Source: Phascolarctobacterium sp.
GTDB lineage: Bacteria; Bacillota; Negativicutes; Acidaminococcales; Acidaminococcaceae
Assembly: GCA_021203775.1 (NCBI GenBank)
Contig: JAJQAO010000026.1
Span: forward strand, 3,540 to 61,110
DNA length: 57,571 nucleotides
Direction: 5' to 3'
The translations under genes and the position numbers were made by a program. Positions 28,682-38,506 of the stretch are shown piece after piece; within the stretch, counting starts at the first letter, position 1; the number at the start of each line of letters is the position of its first letter. The notes beneath the pieces were generated by a model. It saw nothing but the letters and a program-made list of their open reading frames with translations. It was not told where the DNA came from and did not search any database.

Positions 28682-29767
28682 ATGGAAAAATTTGCTTTTA
28701 TCCTGCACCCTTTATCTGCAGGAGATATGGGATTGGTATCGCCATTTTTAAAATATGTACCCGAAAAAATGCTGGAAGCATGCCTGAAAAAAAAGAAGTC
28801 CTTTAAAGTTTCGCATATTACGGGTGTAAAAAGCCCATATGCGGAAGCAGAAGGCTGGTTTGTAGGCTGTCCGCTTACGGCACGGCAAATGCTGGAATTG
28901 CCGGAAGAGTTTGTGATTGATAGGATAATTGAAGCAGGGCATATAGCGGAGGATTTGGGAGCAAAAATTGTCGGTCTCGGGGCATTCACTTCTATTGTAG
29001 GCGATGCCGGTATTACTGTGGCAAAACATTTAAACATAGCGGTTACTTCTGGTAACAGTTATACGGTTGCAACAGCTGTTCAAGGTACAAAAGTTGCGGC
29101 TGTAATGATGGGAAAATCCCTTGATAACTGTCATTTGGCCGTGGTAGGTGCAAGCGGCTCTATTGGCGCGGCAGTAGTAAGATTACTGGCTGGCGAGGTA
29201 CCACATATCACTCTTGTGGCAAGAAAGCTTGCTCCACTGGAAAATCTGGCACAAGATATTATTGCCAAGGAACAATGTCGGGTAGATGTGACCAGTGATG
29301 TTCACGGATCCCTTAAGAAGGCAGACATTGTCATTGCGGTTACAAGTGCAATAGATTTTTTGATTTCCCCTGAGGATTTAAAACCTGGGGCGGTGGTCTG
29401 TGATGTAGCAAGACCCCGTAATGTTTCCAGAGAAGTATCTGTTAAACGCAGAGATGTTCTGGTTATTGAAGGTGGGGTTATAAATGTTCCCGGAAATGTG
29501 GATTTCCATTTTAATTTTGGATTTCCGCCGCGCACGGCCTACGCCTGCATGGCAGAAACTATGATTCTCGCACTTGAATCCCGATATGAAAATTTCAGTT
29601 TAGGACGTAACCTTGATGTCAATAAGATCAAGCTGATTGCTAAACTGGCTGAAAAACACGATTTTCGTCTGGCAGGATTTCGTAATTTTGAGCGTGCCGT
29701 AACGGAAGAAGAAATTGCCTTTGTCAAGCATTCTGCTTTGGAAACCCTTGCGGCTCACAACTGTTAA
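28682..29767 (+). CDS. Acyl-ACP reductase-like NAD(P)-dependent oxidoreductase
   Basis: 361 aa. The resemblance to cyanobacterial long-chain acyl-ACP reductase (AAR, COG5322) extends over the whole chain. Points of match: the N-terminal substrate domain with VTSGNSYTVATAV (AAR: TTGNTHTAYV); Rossmann motif VVGASGSIGAAVVRLL (Gly156, Gly159, Gly162); LVARKLAPLENL; EGGVINVPGNVDF; and a C-terminal block YACMAETMILALESRYENFS followed by LGRN and KHDFR. The cysteine aligned with the AAR acyl-thioester residue is present as Cys289. AAR reduces acyl-ACP (or acyl-CoA) to fatty aldehyde. No aldehyde-deformylating oxygenase is in the window, and one would not suit an anaerobe. Substrate is therefore inferred, not shown. 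Confidence 0.75.
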   Translation: MEKFAFILHPLSAGDMGLVSPFLKYVPEKMLEACLKKKKSFKVSHITGVKSPYAEAEGWFVGCPLTARQMLELPEEFVIDRIIEAGHIAEDLGAKIVGLGAFTSIVGDAGITVAKHLNIAVTSGNSYTVATAVQGTKVAAVMMGKSLDNCHLAVVGASGSIGAAVVRLLAGEVPHITLVARKLAPLENLAQDIIAKEQCRVDVTSDVHGSLKKADIVIAVTSAIDFLISPEDLKPGAVVCDVARPRNVSREVSVKRRDVLVIEGGVINVPGNVDFHFNFGFPPRTAYACMAETMILALESRYENFSLGRNLDVNKIKLIAKLAEKHDFRLAGFRNFERAVTEEEIAFVKHSALETLAAHNC

Positions 29768-29769
29768 TC

Positions 29770-29798
29770 TTGGCAGGCATAGGGCAAAAAATTATAAT
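29770..29798 (+). promoter_or_regulatory. Promoter for greA-lysS
   Basis: TTGGCA (29770-29775), 17-base spacer, TATAAT (29793-29798). A second TATAAT with TG extension lies at 29805-29810. Confidence 0.7.
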
Positions 29799-29897
29799 GT
29801 ATGCTATAATTTTATTCAGATAAATCTACAGCAGCTTAAGAGGAATTCTCAGTGCTGCTTAAAGTACGAATAAATAAAAACGCAAAGGAGCAGTAAA

Positions 29898-30374
29898 ATG
29901 GCTAATAAAGAGACTATTTTGACAGCTGAAGGTCTGAAAAAACTGGAGAACGAATTGGAAAATCTCCGCAGTGTACGCCGTCACGAGGTTGCAGAACGGC
30001 TGAAACTTGCTATTTCTTATGGTGATATCAGTGAAAACTCCGAATATGATGACGCCAAAAGTGAGCAGGCGTTTATTGAAGGCCGTATTCTTGAACTTGA
30101 GCAGATGATTAATACTGCAATCATAATTGATGGCAAAGCCAGCAAGAAAAAGAATGTTGTTTATTTGGGTTCAACTGTTGTTGTAAAGGATATGGAAACC
30201 GAAGAAGAAGAAACTTATACTATTGTAGGTACTACTGAAGCAGATCCTTTTAAAAATAAGATTTCAAATGAATCTCCAGTTGGGGCTGCCATTTTAGGTC
30301 GTAAAGTAAATACCGTGGTTCAGGTAAATACTCCTGTAGGAGAACTTTCCTATAAAATTTTAAAGGTTAAATAA
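29898..30374 (+). CDS. greA: Transcription elongation factor GreA
   Basis: 158 aa. Stimulates transcript cleavage by backtracked RNA polymerase. N-terminal antiparallel coiled coil (1-75) with the acidic tip in ISENSEYDDAKSEQ, then the FKBP-like C-terminal domain (ETYTIVGTTEADP, ISNESPVGAAILGRKV). Length is normal. Sixteen bases before lysS without a terminator, so greA-lysS form an operon, as in several other Firmicutes. Confidence 0.97.
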   Translation: MANKETILTAEGLKKLENELENLRSVRRHEVAERLKLAISYGDISENSEYDDAKSEQAFIEGRILELEQMINTAIIIDGKASKKKNVVYLGSTVVVKDMETEEEETYTIVGTTEADPFKNKISNESPVGAAILGRKVNTVVQVNTPVGELSYKILKVK

Positions 30375-31910
<1,536 letters not shown>

Positions 31911-31955
31911 AATAATAAGTGCTTTCTGCATTTGCAGAAAGCACTTATTATTTTG
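31911..31955. terminator. Bidirectional terminator after lysS
   Basis: Nineteen-base-pair perfect stem AATAATAAGTGCTTTCTGC / its complement, loop ATTT, then TTT on the plus strand; A-rich before it gives T-tail on the minus strand as well. Confidence 0.9.
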
Positions 31956-31979
31956 AAAATTAAAATGTGTAAAAATAAG

Positions 31980-32010
31980 AAGCCGCTTGTTATTTTTTTG
32001 CAAGCGGCTT
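31980..32010 (-). terminator. Terminator of the serine operon (minus strand)
   Basis: AAGCCGCTTG / CAAGCGGCTT stem around an A/T loop; on the minus strand followed by CTTATTTTT. Confidence 0.8.
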
Positions 32011-32021
32011 AATGTATAATT

Positions 32022-32660
32022 TTATAGACCTGCCTGCTCAATACCGCTGAAAAGGAATCCTAAATGACCAGTGTAGTTTAATAATACCAGACGCCAGCGG
32101 TTGTCAGTACATTCCAGCACATTAATACAGGTGTTGTCCTGTTTAATTTGCCAGAAATGGCTCATATCAAGGTCCAGAAGATCGCAGATGATAGCCTTGT
32201 TTACAGCATCGTGTGCCGCAATCAGAATGGTTTTATTGTCATATTTAAGAACGTATTCATCAAAGGCTGTACGGGCACGGAGCCTCACATCATCTAAGGT
32301 TTCACCACCCGGCATTTGTACCAGATGCGGTTCGCTGTGCCACTGGGAAAATTCCACAGGATAGTTTCGCCGAATTTCTTCTGCTAAAGTACCTTCCCAT
32401 GCACCATGATTTATTTCCAAAAGCCGTTCGTCTGCCTGTACGGGCAGATTGTGGAAAGAAGCACACATTTGACAGGTCTGATATGAGCGTCTAAGAGGAC
32501 TGGAGATGCATAAATCAATAGGGATTTTTGCTAAGCATTGGGCTAAAAGTTTTCCCTGTTCCATGCCGCGCTGGCTTAAGGGAGTATCTTCCTGCCCCTG
32601 ATAACGGCCTTCAATATTCCAGGTGGTCTCCCCATGTCGCACTAAAATTATTCTTACCAT
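32022..32660 (-). CDS. Histidine phosphatase, probable metal-independent phosphoserine phosphatase
   Basis: 212-aa member of the phosphoglycerate-mutase-like phosphatase superfamily. Phospho-accepting His9 lies in LVRHGETTWN, acid/base Glu82 in LLEINHGAWEG, and the second His150 in LIAAHDAVNKAI. Enzymes of this look are labelled GpmB/CobC, or PspA when they hydrolyse phosphoserine (known in Hydrogenobacter and some Firmicutes). It is the third gene of serC-serA-X, one base after serA, and no HAD-type serB is in the window, so phosphoserine phosphatase is the most economical reading. A cobalamin or generic sugar phosphatase role is the alternative. Confidence 0.85.
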   Translation of the reverse strand: MVRIILVRHGETTWNIEGRYQGQEDTPLSQRGMEQGKLLAQCLAKIPIDLCISSPLRRSYQTCQMCASFHNLPVQADERLLEINHGAWEGTLAEEIRRNYPVEFSQWHSEPHLVQMPGGETLDDVRLRARTAFDEYVLKYDNKTILIAAHDAVNKAIICDLLDLDMSHFWQIKQDNTCINVLECTDNRWRLVLLNYTGHLGFLFSGIEQAGL

Positions 32661-32661
32661 T

Positions 32662-34254
32662 TCAGTCCTCGCAATTTATTAGTTTGACGTCTAAAATGCC
32701 TTTTATGTTCCGCAATTTGGCCATAATATCTTTTGGAATATCATCGCGAACGGCAATGGCCATAATATTGGTTTCCTCATCAGGGGAGCCGCCTACCTGC
32801 ATGCCGTTAATATTGATGCCGGCACTTCCCAAAATAGTTGCCATCTGCCCGATCATGTTGGGTTTATTGAGATGGGGAACTAAAAGCAGGTAGCCTTCAG
32901 GTTTAAAATCAATCCTGGAATGGTCGATTTCAACAATTTTGGCTTCTTTCCCATCAAAGAGGGTACCCACCACCTGATGTTCTGATTTCGAGGTTATTAT
33001 CCTAGCAGTAATAGCGGTGGTAAAATATCCCGACTGATGGGATTTGCTTTCTTTGACATCCAAATGACGTTTTTTGGCAATGCCTGGCGCATTAACGAAA
33101 TTAACACTATCCTGCAGAATAGGATTTAACAGGCCTTTTAAGAAAGCAGTGGTTAATGCCTGGGTTTCAGTTTCTGCTAAAACACCAGTATATTCCACTT
33201 CTATCTTGCGGACTGGGCCTTCTGCAAGAGCAATACCGACAGTGCCCATACGCTCTGCAAGTTTAAAATATGGCTGGATAACAGTGGCAACACTTTTGGG
33301 AATAGGAGCCATATTTACCGCAGTCATTACCGGTTTCCCCTCCAGGGCATCAATAACGCCGACGGCTACGTCCACTGCTACTCCGATTTGAGCTTCAATG
33401 GTAGATGCACCTAAATGGGGCGTTTGTACTACATTGGGCATTCCCAGGAAAGGATTATTTTCTGCAGTTAACGGCTCATCGGGGTAAACATCAATTGCTG
33501 CTCCAGCAACTTTTCCAGATTTCAGGGCTTCTGCTAAAGCCCTGGTATCAACACAAGCACCGCGTGCACAATTTACAATACGGACGCCATCCTTCATTTT
33601 GGAAATTGCTTCGGCGTTTAGCATGTTTTTTGTTTCGCTTGTAAGCGGTGTGTGGATGGTAATATAATCTGACTTTGCGAGCAAAGTCTCAAAATCAACT
33701 AATTCCACGCCTACCTGCTGGCCACGTTCTTCGGTTATATAAGGATCGTACCCTATAGTAGTCATTTCCATCGCCTGCATGCGGCGGGCTACTCGACTGC
33801 CGATGCGGCCTACACCGATTATACCCAATGTCCTTCCCTGAACCTGAATGCCATCAAAACTTTTACGGTCCCACTTTCCTTCCTGAATGGAAGCGTGGGC
33901 CTGGGGGACGTGTCTTGTCATAGCCATCATAATGGCAATAGTATGTTCTGTGGCAGCCATAGTATTGCCTTCTGGTGCATTTAAAACCATGATGCCTCTG
34001 GCGGTAGCGGCAGGAATATCAATGTTGTCTACGCCTACACCGGCACGGCCGATGACCTTTAAATTAGTGGCAGCATCAATAATTTCCTTGGTAACCTGGG
34101 TCTGACTGCGTGTTACTAACGCATCATATTCACCAATACAGGCTATCAGTTCGCTGACAGGCATATTAGTTTTGACATCTACATCAAAATGTTGGCGTAG
34201 TAAAGCTACACCTTTTTCACTCACATCATCACTTACAAGAATTTTCATGGCCAT
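32662..34254 (-). CDS. serA: D-3-phosphoglycerate dehydrogenase
   Basis: 530 aa, long form. Oxidises 3-phosphoglycerate to 3-phosphohydroxypyruvate, the committed step of serine synthesis. Substrate/NAD domains contain RAGVGVDNIDIPAA, the Rossmann GIIGVGRIGSRVARR and the catalytic His in QTPHLGAST. They are followed by the allosteric-substrate-binding domain (~320-445) and a C-terminal ACT domain (~455-530, LLVPHLNKPNMIGQMA), which usually mediates serine feedback. The start MAMKIL has AGGAGGG upstream. Lies between serC and the phosphatase in one minus-strand operon. Confidence 0.97.
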   Translation of the reverse strand: MAMKILVSDDVSEKGVALLRQHFDVDVKTNMPVSELIACIGEYDALVTRSQTQVTKEIIDAATNLKVIGRAGVGVDNIDIPAATARGIMVLNAPEGNTMAATEHTIAIMMAMTRHVPQAHASIQEGKWDRKSFDGIQVQGRTLGIIGVGRIGSRVARRMQAMEMTTIGYDPYITEERGQQVGVELVDFETLLAKSDYITIHTPLTSETKNMLNAEAISKMKDGVRIVNCARGACVDTRALAEALKSGKVAGAAIDVYPDEPLTAENNPFLGMPNVVQTPHLGASTIEAQIGVAVDVAVGVIDALEGKPVMTAVNMAPIPKSVATVIQPYFKLAERMGTVGIALAEGPVRKIEVEYTGVLAETETQALTTAFLKGLLNPILQDSVNFVNAPGIAKKRHLDVKESKSHQSGYFTTAITARIITSKSEHQVVGTLFDGKEAKIVEIDHSRIDFKPEGYLLLVPHLNKPNMIGQMATILGSAGININGMQVGGSPDEETNIMAIAVRDDIPKDIMAKLRNIKGILDVKLINCED

Positions 34255-34305
34255 AATTTCCCTCCTGTTTTACTGTTATAATTTAAAGATTAAAATTGCT
34301 TGCAA

Positions 34306-35376
34306 TTAACGCAACTTGCGGTATTCATCCATAAAATTAGCCAGAGCTTGGCAGGACTCCATTGATACTGCATTATAAGCAGATGCACGGCAACCGCCTA
34401 CCAGACGGTGGCCGCCAACACCGACAAAACCAGCGGCTTTAGCTTTGTTTATAAAATCTTTTTCCAGTTCCTTTTCAGCAAGATTAAAAGTAATATTCAT
34501 TTTACTACGGTAAGCTTTTTCGGAATGCCCTATATAGAAACCGCCGCTATTATCTATAGCATTGTAAATTATTTGGGATTTAGCCATATTATTTTGTTCT
34601 ATGGCAGAAATGCCACCCATTTTCTCCAACCAATGCAGGGTCTTATTGATCATATAAATACAAAAAACTGGCGGGGTATTATAAAGGGAATCATTATCGG
34701 CAAATGTTTGATATTTCATCATGGTTGGCAGATTTTGATTGGCCGTGACCAAAAACTCTTTTTTTATAACTACTATTACAACACCGGCAGGGCCAAGATT
34801 TTTCTGGGCCCCTGCATAAATGAGATCAAAATCTGCTACATTTATACGGCGGGATAGAATATCACTTGACATATCACAAATAATAGGTACATCCACTTGC
34901 GGGAATTTTTGAAACTCCGTGCCGTATATAGTATTATTGGATGTAATGTGCAGATAAGATGTATCCGGTTTAATATTGCAGGTTTCAGGAATATAACAGT
35001 GGTTACGGTCAGCACTTGATGCAGCTTCGTAGGTTTCACCAAAAAATTTAGCTTCAGCCATTGCTTTTTTTGCCCAGACGCCGGTATTTATATACGCTGC
35101 ACGGGGTTTAGTGAAAAAGTTGGCAGCAGTCATTAAAAACTGGGTACTGCCTCCTCCTTGAATGAACAGGATATCGTAGTTAGCAGGTATTTCCATCAGT
35201 TTGCGCAATAAATCCTTGGTTTCCTGATGCAGTGCATCGTATTCGCTGCTGCGATGACTTATTTCGATTATGCCCATCCCGGTATTTTTAAAATTTAGAA
35301 ATTCCTGCTGCGCTTCCTTTAAGACATCTAAGGGCATACATGAAGGCCCGGCGTTGAAATTATAGGCTCTTTTCAT
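34306..35376 (-). CDS. serC: Phosphoserine aminotransferase
   Basis: 356 aa from ATG 35376, preceded by AAAAGGAG. Transaminates phosphohydroxypyruvate to phosphoserine (and 3-hydroxy-4-phosphohydroxythreonine in other species). Begins RAYNFNAGPSCMPLDVL, has GGGSTQF near residue 75, the PLP lysine in YAGAQKNLGPAG, and ends VGGHRLVGGCRASAYNAV. The frame stays open for 59 more codons upstream, but those codons run through the T-box leader and are not part of the gene. First gene of serC-serA-phosphatase. Confidence 0.97.
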   Translation of the reverse strand: MKRAYNFNAGPSCMPLDVLKEAQQEFLNFKNTGMGIIEISHRSSEYDALHQETKDLLRKLMEIPANYDILFIQGGGSTQFLMTAANFFTKPRAAYINTGVWAKKAMAEAKFFGETYEAASSADRNHCYIPETCNIKPDTSYLHITSNNTIYGTEFQKFPQVDVPIICDMSSDILSRRINVADFDLIYAGAQKNLGPAGVVIVVIKKEFLVTANQNLPTMMKYQTFADNDSLYNTPPVFCIYMINKTLHWLEKMGGISAIEQNNMAKSQIIYNAIDNSGGFYIGHSEKAYRSKMNITFNLAEKELEKDFINKAKAAGFVGVGGHRLVGGCRASAYNAVSMESCQALANFMDEYRKLR

Positions 35377-35707
35377 AAATGACACTCCTTTTGTAAAAAT
35401 AAAACAGAGAAGCTTTCCTGGGACGAGCTTCTCTTTCTCGCGGTGCCACCCAAATTGGCACATTGGCGGAATTAAGTGGATAAAAATAAAGCTCTGCATC
35501 CCTGCTGGGACGAGAACTTTTCCCGCGGTACCACCCAAATTGCCTACGGCCATCTTTTGTCAGTTTTATCGGGCTGTACCGTCAGATTCATCACCTGCCG
35601 CTCCAAAGCGGAACAGTTCTGTATTACTGCTATCTCACATCAACCGACAGCTTTCTTAAAGTGCAACAGACTGCTTCTTTATCATAGCGTTTATGTATAA
35701 AATGATT
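35377..35707 (-). promoter_or_regulatory. Tandem T-box leader of the serine operon
   Basis: Reads on the minus strand. Stem I is marked by GGTTGATGTGAG (about 35665-35645) and a CCGCT/AGCGG hairpin follows. Two complete T-box sequences then appear: GGGTGGTACCGCGGGA (35536-35521) and, 85 bases later, GGGTGGCACCGCGAG (35451-35437). Each is followed by its own terminator: 35517-35491 with TTTATTTTTA, and the 9-bp AGAGAAGCT stem at 35434-35406 with GTTTTATTTTT. Only one stem I is visible. T-boxes sense uncharged tRNA and favour the antiterminator. The second module's discriminator-reading base (TGGC) suits a G73 tRNA such as tRNA-Ser. I could not fix the specifier codon by eye. Confidence 0.88.
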
Positions 35708-35714
35708 CGTTACA

Positions 35715-35742
35715 ATTATACCACTAAAAAAAAACACGTCAA
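35715..35742 (-). promoter_or_regulatory. Promoter of the serine operon
   Basis: On the minus strand TTGACG (35742-35737), 16-base spacer, TATAAT (35720-35715). Transcription would start near 35707. Confidence 0.75.
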
Positions 35743-35900
35743 GCAAATATATGATGTGAATTATTTTTGTGACAGATCCGTAAGCATATCAAGTATTTGC
35801 AAAATAAAGAAGAGTTCCTGTTTGAGGGGAAATTTAGCAGATAATTTTATGATATAATAATTTATATAAATATTATTGGTAAATGAAATAAGGAGAGAAC

Positions 35901-38495
35901 ATGTCAGATAAATTTTTGATAATTGATGGAAGCAGTCTTATACATAGGGCATTTTTTGCTTTGCCTTCACTGACTAACAGACAGGGGCTTCATACAGGTG
36001 CAGTTTACGGATTGTGCAATATGTTGCTGAAACTTCTTGGAGATGTGAAGCCGAAGTATATGGCTGTAGCTTTTGATAAATCACGTAAAACATTTAGGAC
36101 GGAGATGTTTGCTGATTACAAGGGACAGCGTAAACCTACGCCTACTGAACTGTCAGAACAGTTTCCCATAGCTGCTGGATTACTGGGAGCAATGAACATT
36201 CCCGTTTTGGAAGTGGACAATTACGAAGCGGATGATATTATAGGTACTTTTGCTGTTCATGCACCTAAAGATGTTGAAGTAATTATCGTTACCGGGGATC
36301 GTGATGAACTGCAGCTTTTAGATGGGCGTACGAAAGTATTTTATACCAAGCGCGGCATTACCGGCATTCAAATTTTTGACGAATCGGAATTTGCAAAGGT
36401 CTATGAAGGACTTATACCAAAGCAATTAATAGAACTGAAGGCATTAATGGGGGATGCTTCTGACAATATTCCCGGGGTGCCTGGTGTCGGCCCAAAGACA
36501 GCGCTTAAGCTAATAAAGGAGTATGGCTGCGTAGAACAGGTATTAGAAAATATAGAGAATATTGACGGTAAGGGACTCCAAAAGAAATTAAGCGAAAACA
36601 GAGATTCAGCACTGCTGTCAAAAAAACTGGCAACAATTTTCACAGATGTGCCTATTGATCTTAACATATCCAGCTATGAACTCGGAACGATGAATAAAGA
36701 GGCCCATGCTATCATGCAGGATTTGGAATTCAGGAATATGTATGAGCGTTTTGCTGCAGTATTGCCGGTAGGTGAAGGAGGATTCGAGCTGTTTGGTGAT
36801 GTTGTCGAGGATAAAGCTACTGCAGTAAAGAACATAGTAAGCAATACTGATGTGGCACAATTCTTTTCTTCATTGAAAGATGGGGAGACTATTTGTTTTT
36901 CAGTGACAGTGGGAGGTGTTCTGCCAGACCTGTATTTTAGCCGGGTAGAGTTTTTTGCTGCCAATGAAGTTTATGTAATGGAAGAAAACAGTGATGGCTG
37001 GGAGTATTTCTACAATTGGCTGACTGATGCATCAAAGCCTAAAGCTACTTATGACAGTAAGGAAATATATAAGGTATGCTTTTGCCGTAATATAAAACCG
37101 GAAGGCCTTAGAGATGACATTGTTCTGGCAGCTTATCTTGATGATCCGGGCCATAGTTCCTATGCGCTTAAGGATGTGACAGCCAGATATCTTGCTAGGG
37201 CTAAAATGAATTCCAGTGAAAATATTTCGGCTCTGCTTGTGCTTTTAAAGGAAAAACTTGCAGAACGGGGATTAAATAAATTATATAGCGAACTAGAGAT
37301 GCCTTTGGCGCCAGTGTTGGCTCAAATGGAATATACGGGAATTAAAGCAGATATAGATCTTTTAGACCAATTGGCAGAAGACATGGTTTTCCGCATAGAT
37401 AAACTTGAGAAAACAGCCAAAGAACAGGCTGGAGAAGACTTTAATCTGAAATCACCGAAACAGTTGGGAACTATTCTATTTGAGAAACTTAAATTGCCGG
37501 TAATTAAAAAAGTGAAAACCGGTTATTCTACAGATGTTAAAGTACTGGAGCAGTTGAAAGGTCGGCATCCTCTGGTGGACACAATTTTAGAACATCGGAG
37601 ATTAGCCAAGCTTTATTCCACTTACTTAGATGGATTAAAACCACTTGTAAATCCTAAAACAAAACGTATTCATACGCATTTTCAGCAGACTGTTACCGTT
37701 ACTGGACGTTTATCCAGTACAGATCCAAATTTACAGAATATTCCCACCCGAACGGAAGAAGGTCGACAAATCAGAAGAATCTTTATACCAGGAGATGGAT
37801 ATGATTATCTGATGAGTTGTGATTATTCTCAAGTAGAATTGCGGATATTGGCTTGTATTGCACGAGATGGGGTATTATTGGAATCATTCCGTAACAAGGA
37901 GGATGTACATGCCCGTACAGCTGCAGAGGTATTTGGAATATCGCTGGATCAGGTTACGGCTCAGATGCGCAGTAAGGCTAAAGCCGTTAATTTCGGCATA
38001 GTTTATGGGATTAGCGATTTCGGATTGGCTCAGCAGCTGAATGTTGCTAGAAATGAAGCTGCAGGGTATATTGCCAGTTACTTTTCCCGCTATAGCGGCG
38101 TCAGAAAATATATGGATGATATGATAGAATTAGCTCGTAGCCAGGGATATGTAACTACACTGATGGGGCGTCGGCGCTATTTGCCTGACATAAATAGCAG
38201 CAATTTTAATTTAAGAAGTTTTGCCGAACGTACAGCAATTAATACGCCCATTCAGGGAACTGCGGCCGATATAATGAAATTGGCAATGATAAAGGTGTCA
38301 GAAAATTTGATAACAGCCGAACTTAAAACACGTATTTTGCTGCAAGTACATGACGAGTTGGTGCTTGAAGTTCCGGAAGACGAGAAAGAAGAAGCAGCTG
38401 AATTAGTACGTAACGCTATGGAAGGTGCGGCAGTTCTTGATATACCGCTTTTAGCTGATGTAAAATTTGGCAAGAATTGGGCACTCGCAAAATAG
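35901..38495 (+). CDS. polA: DNA polymerase I
   Basis: 864 aa. The 5'-nuclease domain (1-~300) begins KFLIIDGSSLIHRAFFAL and carries VPGVGPKTALKLI. Residues ~310-470 occupy the place of the 3'-5' exonuclease, but the usual DTE motif is replaced by ICFSVTVGG, so proofreading is probably lost, as in Bacillus-type Pol I. The polymerase domain has motif A DYSQVELRILA, motif B RSKAKAVNFGIVYG and motif C LQVHDELVLEV. A TATAAT is at 35853-35858, without a clear -35. It overlaps the predicted upstream region of mutM and heads polA-mutM-coaE-transglycosylase. Confidence 0.97.
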   Translation: MSDKFLIIDGSSLIHRAFFALPSLTNRQGLHTGAVYGLCNMLLKLLGDVKPKYMAVAFDKSRKTFRTEMFADYKGQRKPTPTELSEQFPIAAGLLGAMNIPVLEVDNYEADDIIGTFAVHAPKDVEVIIVTGDRDELQLLDGRTKVFYTKRGITGIQIFDESEFAKVYEGLIPKQLIELKALMGDASDNIPGVPGVGPKTALKLIKEYGCVEQVLENIENIDGKGLQKKLSENRDSALLSKKLATIFTDVPIDLNISSYELGTMNKEAHAIMQDLEFRNMYERFAAVLPVGEGGFELFGDVVEDKATAVKNIVSNTDVAQFFSSLKDGETICFSVTVGGVLPDLYFSRVEFFAANEVYVMEENSDGWEYFYNWLTDASKPKATYDSKEIYKVCFCRNIKPEGLRDDIVLAAYLDDPGHSSYALKDVTARYLARAKMNSSENISALLVLLKEKLAERGLNKLYSELEMPLAPVLAQMEYTGIKADIDLLDQLAEDMVFRIDKLEKTAKEQAGEDFNLKSPKQLGTILFEKLKLPVIKKVKTGYSTDVKVLEQLKGRHPLVDTILEHRRLAKLYSTYLDGLKPLVNPKTKRIHTHFQQTVTVTGRLSSTDPNLQNIPTRTEEGRQIRRIFIPGDGYDYLMSCDYSQVELRILACIARDGVLLESFRNKEDVHARTAAEVFGISLDQVTAQMRSKAKAVNFGIVYGISDFGLAQQLNVARNEAAGYIASYFSRYSGVRKYMDDMIELARSQGYVTTLMGRRRYLPDINSSNFNLRSFAERTAINTPIQGTAADIMKLAMIKVSENLITAELKTRILLQVHDELVLEVPEDEKEEAAELVRNAMEGAAVLDIPLLADVKFGKNWALAK

Positions 38496-38506
38496 GAGGG
38501 AGCAAA

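Noticed and set aside
28682-29767. Calling the reductase 'shikimate dehydrogenase'
   Set aside because: The only common feature is the Rossmann fold. The N-terminal substrate domain and the C-terminal Cys block fit AAR, and the shikimate-binding Lys/Asp motifs are not seen.
35377-35553. Upstream extension of serC by 59 codons, open in frame
   Set aside because: It runs through T-box sequence and its terminators, and the codons do not resemble SerC. ATG 35376 has the ribosome-binding site and the conserved N-terminus.
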